Below, piece after piece: positions 19,107 to 27,843 of a stretch of DNA of 64,000 nucleotides (position 1 is the first letter of the stretch; each line of letters starts with the position of its first letter). The notes beneath the pieces were generated by a model. It saw only the letters and a list, made by a program, of their open reading frames with translations, was not told the DNA's origin and searched no databases. Made by a program: the position numbers and the translations under genes. Source of the DNA: Massilia eurypsychrophila (lineage in GTDB: Bacteria; Pseudomonadota; Gammaproteobacteria; Burkholderiales; Burkholderiaceae_D); assembly GCF_002760655.1 (NCBI RefSeq), contig NZ_PDOC01000002.1, positions 372,001 through 436,000 on the forward strand. Reading direction: 5' to 3'.

Positions 19107-20468
19107 TTACTTCACCAGCAGATTATTTACCGGCACCAGATCTTCTTCGCGCAGCGAACCCGACGCTGCCTTCAGGCGCAGGCCATTCATGATCGTGTCA
19201 TAACGCGCGCGCGACAAATCGCGGCGGGTCGAATACAACTGGCGCTGTGCATTGAGCACGTCGATATTGATCCGCACGCCCACCTGATAGCCGAGCTTGT
19301 TCGAATCGAGCGCAGACTGGCTCGACACTTCCGCCGCTTCCAGCGCCCGCACCTGGGCCAGGCCGCTGTTTACGCCCAGATACGATTGGCGCGCGAGCTG
19401 AGCCGCATTGCGGCGCGTCGATTCCAGGTCGTTACGGGCCTTGTCTTCCAGTGCGATCGATTCGCGTACCCGGCTCGTCACGGCGAAGCCGTTGAAGATA
19501 GGAATTGCCCACTGCACGCCGATGGCATTGTCGCTGCGCGTACCCGATCCGCCCGTCACCTGCCCGCTGGTCTTGACGCGGCTTGAACTGGCCACCAGGT
19601 CGAGCGTCGGCAAGTGTCCCGCACGGTTGCGCTGAATGTCGCGCTTGGCCAGCTCGAGCGACAGTTGCGACACCTGCACGCCATAGTTCTGGTTCTCGGC
19701 CGATGTCACCCACGGGTCGATCAGTGCCGGCTGCGGCGATGCCAGCGCAACGCCCGGCTTCAACGGCGCCAGCGCGGCCGGCGCAGTGCCGATGATCGCC
19801 TGCAGCGCGCTCTTCTTGTTTTCCAGGTCGTTCAGTGCCGCAAATTCCTGCGCCACGACCAGGTCATACGCCGCCTGTGCTTCGTGCGTATCGGTAATGG
19901 TCTGCGTGCCGACCTCGAAATTGCGCTTGGCCGACGCCAGCTGCTCGGTGGTCGCGCTCTTTTGCGCCCGTGTCGACTCCAGCGTATCTTGCGCAGCCAG
20001 CACGTCGAAGTACGCTTGAGAAACGCGCGTGATCAAGTCCTGTTGCGCCTGCGCGAACTGCGCTTCGGTAACGGCTTGCTGCAGCTTGCTCTGCTCGTAA
20101 GTCTGCCAGCGGTCCCAGCGAAACAGCGGCTGCGACAGCGCCAAGGTCATCTGGTTGCTGTTGACCGGCACACCGGTGCGGCCGACCACCGTGGTCACGC
20201 CGGTAGGCGACGTGATGGTGTTGCCTTCGTTGAACGGAGAGAACGTGTTGTCGTTGCGCGCGAAGCTGCCGGTCAGGCCGACCGACGGCAGCAGCGCTGC
20301 TCGCCCTTGCGGAACCCGTTCGCGACCTGCCGCCAGCGATGCACGCGCGCTGGCGTACACGGCATCGTTCGCCAGCGCCTGCTGGTAGACCTGGATCAGG
20401 TCGGCCGCCTGGGCGTTCAGCGAAACAAAAGCGCTGGCAATCAGCGCGGCGATCAGGGGTTTCTGCAT
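19107..20468 (-). CDS. tolC: TolC-family outer membrane channel protein
   Basis: A protein of 453 residues with a signal peptide ending near LNAQA and the duplicated TolC/OEP architecture: two long alpha-helical coiled-coil repeats separated by strand segments. The N-terminal ADLIQVYQQALANDAVYASARA is typical of TolC proper. It forms the trimeric outer-membrane duct for type I secretion and RND efflux. The start at 20468 has GGAGAAAG upstream; an in-frame codon at 20489 is less likely. It is the last gene after pcm and rhodanese, an arrangement common in this family. Confidence 0.92.
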   Translation of the reverse strand: MQKPLIAALIASAFVSLNAQAADLIQVYQQALANDAVYASARASLAAGRERVPQGRAALLPSVGLTGSFARNDNTFSPFNEGNTITSPTGVTTVVGRTGVPVNSNQMTLALSQPLFRWDRWQTYEQSKLQQAVTEAQFAQAQQDLITRVSQAYFDVLAAQDTLESTRAQKSATTEQLASAKRNFEVGTQTITDTHEAQAAYDLVVAQEFAALNDLENKKSALQAIIGTAPAALAPLKPGVALASPQPALIDPWVTSAENQNYGVQVSQLSLELAKRDIQRNRAGHLPTLDLVASSSRVKTSGQVTGGSGTRSDNAIGVQWAIPIFNGFAVTSRVRESIALEDKARNDLESTRRNAAQLARQSYLGVNSGLAQVRALEAAEVSSQSALDSNKLGYQVGVRINIDVLNAQRQLYSTRRDLSRARYDTIMNGLRLKAASGSLREEDLVPVNNLLVK

Positions 20469-20512
20469 TGCTTTCTCCGTTGGAGTCATCGAAAAGTTAA
20501 TAAAAAAGTCGC

Positions 20513-20836
20513 TCAGTACTTCGGCATCGCACTGTCGACCTGCGCAGCCCAGGCGTGGACACCGCCCGTCAAATTGGTAATTTTCTCAAACCCGTTGCGC
20601 TCGAGGAAGGCCGCGACCGACATGCTGCGCGCGCCGTGATGGCAGATGCAGACGATCTCGGCATCCTCATCGAGCTCCTCGATGCGCGCCGGAATCGTGT
20701 TCATCGGAATATGCGTCGAGCCGTCGATATGGCCCAGCGCGTATTCCCAGTTCTCGCGCACGTCCAGCAGCAGCGGGCGCGGCCGTGCGGGATCGGCCAG
20801 CCAGGCAGCCAGTTCGGGGGCGGTCATCTGTTGCAT
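20513..20836 (-). CDS. Rhodanese-like domain protein
   Basis: This single 107-residue rhodanese domain has LLLDVRENWEYALGHIDGS at the N-terminal CH2-like motif. The active-site cysteine is C65 in CICHHGARS. Such proteins carry persulfide sulfur. The gene lies 12 bp downstream of pcm and 44 bp upstream of tolC, consistent with one transcript. The physiological acceptor cannot be inferred. Confidence 0.88.
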   Translation of the reverse strand: MQQMTAPELAAWLADPARPRPLLLDVRENWEYALGHIDGSTHIPMNTIPARIEELDEDAEIVCICHHGARSMSVAAFLERNGFEKITNLTGGVHAWAAQVDSAMPKY

Positions 20837-20848
20837 CGCGCGCTCCGC

Positions 20849-21502
20849 TTAAAACGTGAAGTTCGAAGACGCCACCGCCCCCGACAGGTACTTGACGTTG
20901 GTCTCGAACACTTTGGTCGTTTCGAACGCCGTTTCCGACACGCGCGTAACGATATTGCACGACATTACCGGCGCGCGGCCGACCAGCGCGGCGATCCGTC
21001 CGCCAACCTTGACTTGCTTGAGGAACGCGTCCGGCAGCACTTCCAGGCCGCCCGAGATGACGATGACGTCGAACGGCGCGCCCTGCGTCCAGCCCTGCGC
21101 GCCATTGCCCAGCGCAACGGTGACGTTGGTGATGCCGGCCTTGGCCAGGTTTGTTTCCGCCATCGTCTTCAGTTCCGGCAGGATTTCCACGGTCGTCACG
21201 TGGCGCGCCTTGTGCGCCAGCAGTGCCGCCATGTAGCCCGAGCCGGCGCCGATTTCCAGCACCGTCTCGTGTTTTTTCAGTTGCAGTTCCTGCAGCAGGC
21301 GCGCTTCGAGCTTCGGCGTAAACATCGATTCACCTGCGCCGAGCGGGATTTCGGTGTCGACGAAGGCCAGGCTCTTGTAGTCGGCCGGGACGAAATCTTC
21401 GCGCTTGACGATCAGCAGCAGATCAAGCACGTCCTGGTCCAGCACGTTCCACGGGCGGATCTGCTGTTCAATCATGTTAAAACGGGCTTGTTCAATATTC
21501 AT
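20849..21502 (-). CDS. pcm: Protein-L-isoaspartate O-methyltransferase
   Basis: The 217-residue protein has the Pcm signature: IEQQIRPWNVLD near the N-terminus, the SAM-binding VLEIGAGSGYMAALLA and the later VTVALGNGAQGW. It lacks the usual D-G in the last motif, as in many betaproteobacterial copies. It methylates isoaspartyl residues in aged proteins. First gene of the pcm-rhodanese-tolC group. Confidence 0.88.
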   Translation of the reverse strand: MNIEQARFNMIEQQIRPWNVLDQDVLDLLLIVKREDFVPADYKSLAFVDTEIPLGAGESMFTPKLEARLLQELQLKKHETVLEIGAGSGYMAALLAHKARHVTTVEILPELKTMAETNLAKAGITNVTVALGNGAQGWTQGAPFDVIVISGGLEVLPDAFLKQVKVGGRIAALVGRAPVMSCNIVTRVSETAFETTKVFETNVKYLSGAVASSNFTF

Positions 21503-21641
21503 GTAAGACTCGGTGAGTAAAAATAATAATCCGATATTTTATCGTTGAACGGCCTCAATCAGGACATCTTAACGACATGGCTGCTCAGATCGCGTGAAAT
21601 TGCGACAGTCTGCAGTTTGGAGGGGTTGAACGAACATTAAC

Positions 21642-21669
21642 GCCGACATGGCGGATTTGCCACGTCGGC
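21642..21669 (-). terminator. Strong hairpin after the TetR gene
   Basis: An 11-bp stem (GCCGACGTGGC with GCCATGTCGGC on the - strand) closes a 6-nt loop just after the TetR stop. Only a weak T-rich tail follows, so termination efficiency is uncertain. Confidence 0.45.
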
Positions 21670-21675
21670 CGAGCT

Positions 21676-22326
21676 TCACGCCGGCGGCGCCGGCGGCAGC
21701 AGCAGGCCGTGCAGCGCCATGTCGAGGAAGGCATCGAGGAAGGCGATCGGGTCGAGCTGGCTCTTCTCGCACGGGCCAACGGAATGCTTCCAGGTCATCA
21801 GCATCATCATCGGGGCGATCAATACCTGCGTCACGGTGGTGACGTCCATCGGGCGGAACTCGCCGCGCGCGACGGCGCGGTTGAGCATGCTGGCGATCAT
21901 GTTGGTGCCGCGCGTGATCACTTCGTCCTGGTAAAAGCACGCAATGTCGGGGAAGTTTCCTGCTTCGGCCATGATCAGCTTCGAGATGCCGGACGCCTCG
22001 CTCTCGCCCATCATCTGCCACCACTCGATGATTACCTTGCGCAGCAGGTCGGCGCTGTGGCCGTCGAAACCGGCGATGATTTCCTCGGCGGCGCCGATGA
22101 CGGGCACGATGTTGTCCCGCACCACCGCCTTGAAGAGCTCTTCCTTGTTGGTGAAATACAGGTACAAGGTGCCCTTCGACACACCGGCGCGCTTGGCGAC
22201 ATCCTCAAGCCGGGTGGAGGCAAAACCTCGTTCGACGAACAGGTCGAGCGCAGCGGCAAGCAACTCCTGGGGGCGTGCATCCTTGCGGCGCTCCCAGCGG
22301 GGCTTGATATCATCGAGGGGGTGCAT
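21676..22326 (-). CDS. TetR/AcrR-family transcriptional regulator
   Basis: The 216-residue protein has the N-terminal TetR helix-turn-helix: ELLAAALDLFVERGFASTRL, then VAKRAGVSKGTLYLYFTNKEELF. A variable ligand-binding domain follows, with a TetR_C-like TWKHSVGP region. It is next to pcm-tolC and downstream of the broken waaF fragment. Its target is unknown; the export genes nearby (tolC) are one possibility. Confidence 0.9.
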   Translation of the reverse strand: MHPLDDIKPRWERRKDARPQELLAAALDLFVERGFASTRLEDVAKRAGVSKGTLYLYFTNKEELFKAVVRDNIVPVIGAAEEIIAGFDGHSADLLRKVIIEWWQMMGESEASGISKLIMAEAGNFPDIACFYQDEVITRGTNMIASMLNRAVARGEFRPMDVTTVTQVLIAPMMMLMTWKHSVGPCEKSQLDPIAFLDAFLDMALHGLLLPPAPPA

Positions 22327-22414
22327 GCTTCTGTCCGGTAACTTACTTCTGAGTCATTAATATAGACCCGTGTTGTTTGCCAGTCAAGGGCGGCTGGTGT
22401 TTCCCTCCTCTAAC

Positions 22415-22863
22415 GGGCAGGTGGGCAAGGGCTGCATAAAAGCTCGTCATTGGGCGCGGACTATCCTTGTCGTCGTGATGCATGCGGTTGATTAGTCCAT
22501 AACGCATCTCGCCCTTATAGCCAACACGTTCGGGAATACCGGCAAGCCAGGGAATCAAGGCGAACTTGAGTGTGTTGGGCAGTACGTAAGCTGTTTGGTA
22601 GGCGCGGTGCTTTAGTAGCTTCGAAAATTTTCGGCGCTACGCCTTTGCAAGGCACCGTGCTTGAACGGTGTTTCGATGAAGGTGTCGACCTCGGCGATGG
22701 CGCGCCAGACCGGCGCCACCCAGGTGGGTGCTAGGACATCGATCGGTCGTTGCGGATCCTGCTGCTTTAGTGCGCTCAGCAAGGGCTGCCCCATGACCGC
22801 ATCACCGATCCAGTTCGGAGAAATTACCAAAGTGCGCAGTTCAGAACTGTTAGTTCGCGTCAT
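22415..22863 (-). pseudogene. waaF: Truncated, frameshifted LPS heptosyltransferase II (waaF) remnant
   Basis: The N-terminal frame reads TLVISPNWIGDAVMGQPLL, the start of WaaF, and runs through TPFKHGALQRRSAE. It then meets a stop. One base further in the A-run (T-run at 22628-22631 on the + strand) the correct frame resumes: AYQTAYVLPNTLKFALIPWL, then AGIPERVGYKGEMRYGLIN. Eighteen residues separate HGALQ and AYVLP as in intact WaaF, so a single missing base explains the break. Homology ends near 22415, so about half of the usual 340 residues is missing. It overlaps the methyltransferase stop. Confidence 0.85.
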
Positions 22864-23731
22864 TGTTTTTCGCTTGATGCTTGCGCTCGTCCGAAGTGGA
22901 AAGGATGGCGTACATGTTGTCGCTCAGTGGATTTCGATCAAGCATGGTCATGCGTGAGACGAAGAGCGCCGCCTTGTTAGCCATCGCAGAAAGCGTGACC
23001 GGCGTGAAGTAATTGACGTGGTCTGGCCACCGGAATCCACACCAGCGCGGCCCGCGCAGCATGCGATTGAAACAGTCATAGTTGGGGACCTTGACGACAA
23101 CGCTGCCACCATGCTTCAGGCGTAAGCGGCATTGTTCAAGTACCTGCAGCGGATTGGTTTCGTGCTCCAGGTAGGAAGCCATCACGATAAGGTCGAAGTA
23201 GCCCCGTTCAAACTGGGTGATACCCTCCAGGGAAGGAGCATGGATGCATCGCCCCCCCCGGGCCATGAGTTTAGTATCGGAGATGCGCGACAGCTCCTGT
23301 GAAATTTCAATGCCATGAGGGACGCAACGTTCTTTAAGTGCCTGCGGCATCGAATCGAACATCTCGTCCAGCAGCGAGCCCCAGCCGCACCCTACATCGA
23401 GTACATTGATGCGTTTCGACGAGGACTGGGCAACCAAGCTTTGGACGATGGCAAGTATCTTGTTTCGCTTCAGCACCTGGCTACGAAAGCGCTTCAAGCC
23501 TGCACTGAAGGCATACCTCAGCGGCTCAGCTGCCCTTCTTGCTTCTGTTTCCTTTTCAAACGTAAGCTCATAGGCGAACTCTTGATTCAATTCCGCATAC
23601 GCCGGCGGATTGGCAAGAAAGACGATGCCAGTTTGTTGGCATTGTTTCAGTCGCCAAGGGGCCGGCGCAAATGGCAAGTCGATTTCCTCCCCTTGCTGCG
23701 TTAAGAGCGGGGAATGCCTGGTAGGTTTCAT
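22850..23731 (-). CDS. Class I SAM-dependent methyltransferase
   Basis: The 293-residue protein carries the SAM-binding motif INVLDVGCGWGSLLDEMF near residue 110. YFDLIVMASYLEHETNPLQVLEQ and GGSVVVKVPNYDCFNRMLRG are typical of Methyltransf_23-like enzymes found near cell-surface polysaccharide genes. The N-terminal region lacks a clear zinc motif. Base composition is visibly less GC-rich than the flanks. It directly precedes the waaF remnant (14-bp overlap), so both probably arrived together. The acceptor is unknown. Confidence 0.8.
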   Translation of the reverse strand: MKPTRHSPLLTQQGEEIDLPFAPAPWRLKQCQQTGIVFLANPPAYAELNQEFAYELTFEKETEARRAAEPLRYAFSAGLKRFRSQVLKRNKILAIVQSLVAQSSSKRINVLDVGCGWGSLLDEMFDSMPQALKERCVPHGIEISQELSRISDTKLMARGGRCIHAPSLEGITQFERGYFDLIVMASYLEHETNPLQVLEQCRLRLKHGGSVVVKVPNYDCFNRMLRGPRWCGFRWPDHVNYFTPVTLSAMANKAALFVSRMTMLDRNPLSDNMYAILSTSDERKHQAKNNDAN

Positions 23732-23783
23732 TTACATCTCCTGCGGCTGGGCTGTGCCGTCAACCACAGTTCGGGATCATGGG

Positions 23784-24641
23784 TTAGCGCAGCAGGAGTA
23801 CTGGAATCGGTGACGTACGGATGACAGCCGTAGTGGTACTGCCCACCAGCAGTTGACGAATCCGCGAATGGCCATACGCACCCATCACAATAAGATCAAC
23901 CTTCTGGGCCACGGCATAGCCAGGCAAAATTTTGTCGGCGTCTCCTTCAATTAGAGCCGTGCTTGTCATCAGGCCCTCTTTCTCGAGAATAGCCCGGGCC
24001 CATCGAAGTTGAGCGACGGCCGCTGGGCTATCGGCGCCAGCCATGACGACATGAATTTCGAGGCTCGTGAACAGGGCGCTGCCTGCCAGCCACTCGACGC
24101 CTTTTCTTGTAGTCATGCTGCCATCGAACGCAAGCATGACTCGCGCGGGGACCGTAAACGTGGTGGGAACTACCAGTAGAGGCTTGTGCAATGCCCGGAC
24201 AGCACGTTCCAGGTTAGTGCCAAGGTGGGCCGGCGCTCGCTCCCCCTCCTCACCGCGCTTTCCTACGACGAATAGACTAGTTTCGTTCTGCAGCTCTGTC
24301 AGATTCTCGATCAGTTCGCCATGTCGCTGGCGCAGCAGCGGTTCTGCAATGCCGCTCTCACGAGCGCGCTGTTTGGCCGCGGCTAACAGCAAGCGCCCCC
24401 GTTCCAGGTCGATTGTGGCACGTCGTTCGTCAAGCGCCGCAAGGTCGTTGAGCAAGTTCTCCTGAGCGCCCAGCCCAATACTGCCGCTAAGATCGAGCCG
24501 TTGCGCTGCCTCGGGATGGTGATCGAGCACATGGAGAAATTCTAGTTGCAGTTTGAGCCGGATTGCGACCCACGAGGCGTAGTCGCACACGCTGCTGCTG
24601 AAACGTGAATGGTCCAGGCACGCCAATATCTTTTCGGTCAT
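23784..24641 (-). CDS. Tandem-domain universal stress protein
   Basis: The protein of about 285 residues has two UspA folds. The second ends with the ATP-binding pattern [20 protein letters not shown], close to the G-2x-G-9x-G-S/T motif. I choose the ATG at 24641, with GAGGA eight bases upstream; other in-frame ATGs lie at 24647 and 24656. The gene follows the SulP transporter by only 11 bp and is certainly in the same operon. USP genes often accompany SulP transporters and may sense ATP or stress for them. Confidence 0.88.
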   Translation of the reverse strand: MTEKILACLDHSRFSSSVCDYASWVAIRLKLQLEFLHVLDHHPEAAQRLDLSGSIGLGAQENLLNDLAALDERRATIDLERGRLLLAAAKQRARESGIAEPLLRQRHGELIENLTELQNETSLFVVGKRGEEGERAPAHLGTNLERAVRALHKPLLVVPTTFTVPARVMLAFDGSMTTRKGVEWLAGSALFTSLEIHVVMAGADSPAAVAQLRWARAILEKEGLMTSTALIEGDADKILPGYAVAQKVDLIVMGAYGHSRIRQLLVGSTTTAVIRTSPIPVLLLR

Positions 24642-24652
24642 TGTCATCTTCC

Positions 24653-26134
24653 TCAATGCTTCATTAGTTGTTCGAGCGCGTCTGGCTTATCGTGGACGCC
24701 AAACCGATCGACGAGTGTTGTGCTGGCCTCGTTTAAGCCGAGAATGTCCACTCGCGTGCCTTCACGCTTGAATTTGAGTACGACCTTGTCGAGTGCGCTC
24801 ACGGCGGTTATATCCCAGAAGTGGGACTGGGAAACGTCGATTTCCACATGCTCGATTGCCTCGCGGAAGTCGAAGGCCGCATTGAACTGGTCGGCTGATG
24901 CAAAGAAGACCTGGCCGATGACCGTGTAGCGCCGGCTACGCCCATCGTTGGCTGACGTCGAATTGATTGCAAGCAGCCGGCCAACCTTGGTCGCGAAGAA
25001 CAAGGCGCTCAGGAGCACACCAACAAACACGCCCTTGGCAAGATCATGAGTAGCCACTACCACGAAAACGGTGGCAAGCATGACGACACTGGAACTCTTG
25101 GGGTGGGTACGCAAGTTGCGTAGTGACTCCCAACTGAAAATGCCAATAGAAACCATGATCATCACGGCGACGAGCGCCGCCATCGGAATAATCTTTACCC
25201 ACGGCGACAGGAAGACAACCATGATCAGCAAAACGACGCCTGAAGTAAGAGTCGATAGCCTGCCCCGCCCGCCTGACTTCACGTTGATGACCGACTGGCC
25301 GATCATTGCGCACCCGGCCATACCACCGAGAAAACCGGATGCGATATTGGCTACACCCTGGCCGATACTTTCTTTGTTCTTGTCGCTGCTCGTGTCTGTC
25401 AGTTCGTCGACGATCGTTGCTGTCATCATCGACTCGAGCAGACCGACGATGGCTAACGTCACCGCATAGGGGAAGATAATGCGCAGTGTTTCGACATTCA
25501 ACGGAACGTCTGGAAAGAGGAAAATGGGAAGGCTGTCAGGCAGCTGCCCCATATCGCCGACCGTTCGAATATTCAAGCCGAACACGGTAGCCAGTGCGGT
25601 CAATACAACGATACAAACCAAGGGTGACGGAATGGTCCTGTTCACATATGGGAACAGGTAGATGATGGCGAGCCCGCCGGCGACCATCGCATACACAGTC
25701 CAGGGCATGTTCGTCAGTTCAGGTAGCTGTGCGAGGAGAATCAAAATGGCGAGGGCGTTGACGAAACCTGTGACGACGGAACGGGACACGAACCGCATCA
25801 ACGAGGCCAGCTTGACGAATCCGGCCAGAATCTGCAGCACGCCGGTCAGTAGGGTTGCTGCCAAAAGATACTGAAGGCCATGTTCCTTGACGAGCGTAAC
25901 CATGAGGAGTGCCATTGCACCCGTAGCCGCAGAAATCATCCCCGGCCGCCCGCCCGCAAATGCGATGACGACGGCGATGCAGAATGAAGCGTACAGTCCG
26001 ACTTTGGGATCGACGCCCGCAATGATGGAAAATGCGATCGCCTCAGGAATGAGCGCGAGTGCGACGACGATGCCGGCGAGGATATCGCCGCGGATGTTCG
26101 AGAACCAGGCGTGACGTATTGTTGTTAACTTCAT
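24653..26134 (-). CDS. SulP-family anion transporter with STAS domain
   Basis: The 493-residue inner membrane protein has 10-14 hydrophobic spans with SulP hallmarks: [20 protein letters not shown] near the N-terminus and [20 protein letters not shown] in the middle. A C-terminal cytosolic STAS domain (last 100 residues) follows. Substrates in the family are sulfate, bicarbonate or other anions; the beta-carbonic anhydrase is far away, so bicarbonate is only a guess. The ATG at 26134 fits the conserved N-terminus; an upstream in-frame codon at 26257 would add 41 atypical residues. Confidence 0.9.
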   Translation of the reverse strand: MKLTTIRHAWFSNIRGDILAGIVVALALIPEAIAFSIIAGVDPKVGLYASFCIAVVIAFAGGRPGMISAATGAMALLMVTLVKEHGLQYLLAATLLTGVLQILAGFVKLASLMRFVSRSVVTGFVNALAILILLAQLPELTNMPWTVYAMVAGGLAIIYLFPYVNRTIPSPLVCIVVLTALATVFGLNIRTVGDMGQLPDSLPIFLFPDVPLNVETLRIIFPYAVTLAIVGLLESMMTATIVDELTDTSSDKNKESIGQGVANIASGFLGGMAGCAMIGQSVINVKSGGRGRLSTLTSGVVLLIMVVFLSPWVKIIPMAALVAVMIMVSIGIFSWESLRNLRTHPKSSSVVMLATVFVVVATHDLAKGVFVGVLLSALFFATKVGRLLAINSTSANDGRSRRYTVIGQVFFASADQFNAAFDFREAIEHVEIDVSQSHFWDITAVSALDKVVLKFKREGTRVDILGLNEASTTLVDRFGVHDKPDALEQLMKH

Positions 26135-26440
26135 AGAACCCTGACGTATATAGATGTAGTCAAAAGCTGGGCGACAAGGCACAGCCGAGGATCGGAAAAG
26201 GCAAGCGTGAAACGACACAGGCGAGGGGAATTGCACATTGAATGCAACCGCACGCACAAAGTCGTTAGATGAACTTAGTCCGAAGCAAAGGTAAAGAGCA
26301 AGATGTGTCGCAGCGATACCGTCATCGATACCTCAGCTGGGAGGTATTGGATCGGTGACCAGTATGCGGAAGGCTCCGCGTGCGATTAGATGACTACATC
26401 GGTAGATGGTTTGGGGGTGCAGGGACTGACTGTTGATTTC
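26135..26440 (-). other. Roughly 300-nt untranslated leader of the SulP-USP operon
   Basis: No gene is recognised in this stretch. A strong promoter at 26447-26475 points into it, so the SulP mRNA should carry a leader of about 300 nt. Two clear hairpins lie in it: ATACCTC/GAGGTAT with a 6-nt loop (26328-26347) and GCGGA/TCCGC with a 4-nt loop (26366-26379). A structured regulatory leader is an inference. Confidence 0.45.
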
Positions 26441-26446
26441 GTTCGG

Positions 26447-26475
26447 AGTATAGCAGCGTTAATGGGCAGCGTCAA
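26447..26475 (-). promoter_or_regulatory. Near-consensus sigma-70 promoter for SulP
   Basis: On the - strand TTGACG and TATACT are separated by exactly 17 nt. The -35 overlaps the stop of the Nudix gene, and the start site should be near 26440. Confidence 0.7.
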
Positions 26476-27044
26476 AAAGGCGCGTTAGCAAGCGGCGCGA
26501 CTGTGACGTTTGGACCGAGCGGCCGCCCCATAAGTTCCCGCGCAATGTAATGCAGCAGCCAGGTTTCGCGTTCAACCGAAAGGCCCATCGTCGCGGGTCT
26601 GTTGAAGAGTATCTGCTCATTGTGTTGAATGGCGGTGGCGATGTCGATCCACACGGGCACCATGCCGTTGGCGACCTCGTAGTTCTCGGGCGCAGTTTTA
26701 CCGAGCGCCGTAGCCGCGTCACACAAGTAGCAATGCGAACGCATGAAGAGCACATCGTAGCCTGCCTTTCTTGGAGGCCTGTGCTCGTCGATGTACCCGA
26801 CAAATCGCCCTATCGACACATCGTGGGCGCCGGTCTCTTCGCCCAGTTCGCGCCGCAGCGCTTCCTCGATTGATTCGTTCGCATCCACGCCGCCACCCGG
26901 CAGGCTGTAGTCGTCATACCGACGAGTGTAGAGAAGCAGGACCTCGCGGCCCGACAGAACGATAGCCCGAGCGGCTTGCCGTTCAAGTACTTGGCCCTGA
27001 CCTGGAACTACTTCAGGGTGTATGAAAGTTTGTAACAGCGGCAT
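26472..27044 (-). CDS. Nudix hydrolase
   Basis: The 190-residue protein has a full Nudix box, GGGVDANESIEEALRRELGE followed by ETGA, starting near residue 52; its acidic residues bind the metal. The preceding RAIVLSGREVLLLYTRRYDD is the usual first strand. It cleaves a nucleoside-diphosphate-linked substrate. The C-terminal 80 residues are longer than in MutT and may define specificity. The gene appears monocistronic. Confidence 0.88.
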   Translation of the reverse strand: MPLLQTFIHPEVVPGQGQVLERQAARAIVLSGREVLLLYTRRYDDYSLPGGGVDANESIEEALRRELGEETGAHDVSIGRFVGYIDEHRPPRKAGYDVLFMRSHCYLCDAATALGKTAPENYEVANGMVPVWIDIATAIQHNEQILFNRPATMGLSVERETWLLHYIARELMGRPLGPNVTVAPLANAPF

Positions 27045-27163
27045 CTTATAACTTGGACCGAAATCGAGTGAGAGTTGAGTTGAGGTTTTGGGGTTATCCG
27101 GTGAGAAAGCTATCCAGCTCCACTGTACGACAATTGAGTTCGGTAAGTGCTACAAAATTGCTA

Positions 27164-27290
27164 CGGCGGCGTCAGCCGAACACCGCGCCAGATTGCGCAC
27201 TTCGGAGGCAACTATGCCAAACCGCGTCCTTGCTCGCTCGCGAGAACCGCCTCCAGCGGCGCGTTCAGCGCCAGCATATTGGCCTGGGCG
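27164..27290 (-). pseudogene. Fragment of a methyl-accepting chemotaxis protein
   Basis: On the - strand one frame gives QANMLALNAA and, after frame changes, EAVLASEQGRG and VASEVRNLARCSADAA. These match in order the hairpin tip of chemoreceptor signalling domains (typically [20 protein letters not shown] then FAVVASEVR). At least two frame shifts are needed, and no longer MCP region was seen around it. It is a non-functional relic. Confidence 0.65.
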
Positions 27291-27618
27291 GCGTCGAGGG
27301 CGCCCCGCCTTCGATCAAGCCTCGACAGAAATCAAAGGCATCCTTACGATTTCAAAGGAGAAGTTTGAGCCCTCGCGCGAGTGTAAGCCGCCCCGCCTAT
27401 AGCGTTTTCGAAGCCAACGATCGAAGTTCGGCGTATCTGGGCAGCAAGTCCTGATCCACTATGCGGATTCGATTTCATTGGCGATCTTCACATGCTCAGG
27501 ATTCTCAAAAGAGCCCATCCGTGACGCTAACGACGATCGGCGAAACTTGAGGAAGTCAGCTAGCCAAGGTAAGGCATACGCTGGCGGCCGCAGCCTCGAT
27601 CCCGCCCTCGGTCGGAAT

Positions 27619-27757
27619 CGCCATTTCAGATTATATTATTACCGGACGTCTGAAATGGCGCGTATTGCAGTCTGTTTCAGAATTTAGCCCTAACCAAAAC
27701 GCGACGTCCCGCAGCTAAGTTCTTGTTTTCTGAAGGCGTACGTTTCAGATTATATTA
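27619..27757. repeat. TTTCAGA inverted and direct repeat cluster
   Basis: CGCCATTTCAGA (27619-27630) and its perfect complement TCTGAAATGGCG (27649-27660) form a 12-bp inverted repeat with an 18-nt spacer. The 15-mer TTTCAGATTATATTA occurs at 27624-27638 and again exactly at 27743-27757, 119 bp away. A partial copy TTTCAGAATTTA lies at 27675. The layout resembles recombinase or transposon-end binding sites. Confidence 0.6.
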
Positions 27758-27843
27758 AGACGTAACATGGGCCGAAGCCGCTTTCTCTCCGCGCACAAGT
27801 GCTTGGGTTCCCGCCTCTCCCCCATGGATCATTGCGCTGCAAA

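Larger units (their letters stand above)
27045..27843. other. Gene-free scarred stretch
   Basis: About 800 bp without an intact gene. It contains a broken chemoreceptor fragment (27164-27290) and a cluster of TTTCAGA/TCTGAAA repeats (27619-27757). The rest has lower GC than the flanks and no recognisable coding pattern, consistent with decay after a transfer or deletion. Confidence 0.6.

Noticed and set aside
26134-26257. A 41-residue N-terminal extension of the SulP transporter
   Set aside because: The extra residues do not fit SulP N-termini. The ATG at 26134 has a usable binding site and matches the conserved start, so the stretch is treated as leader.
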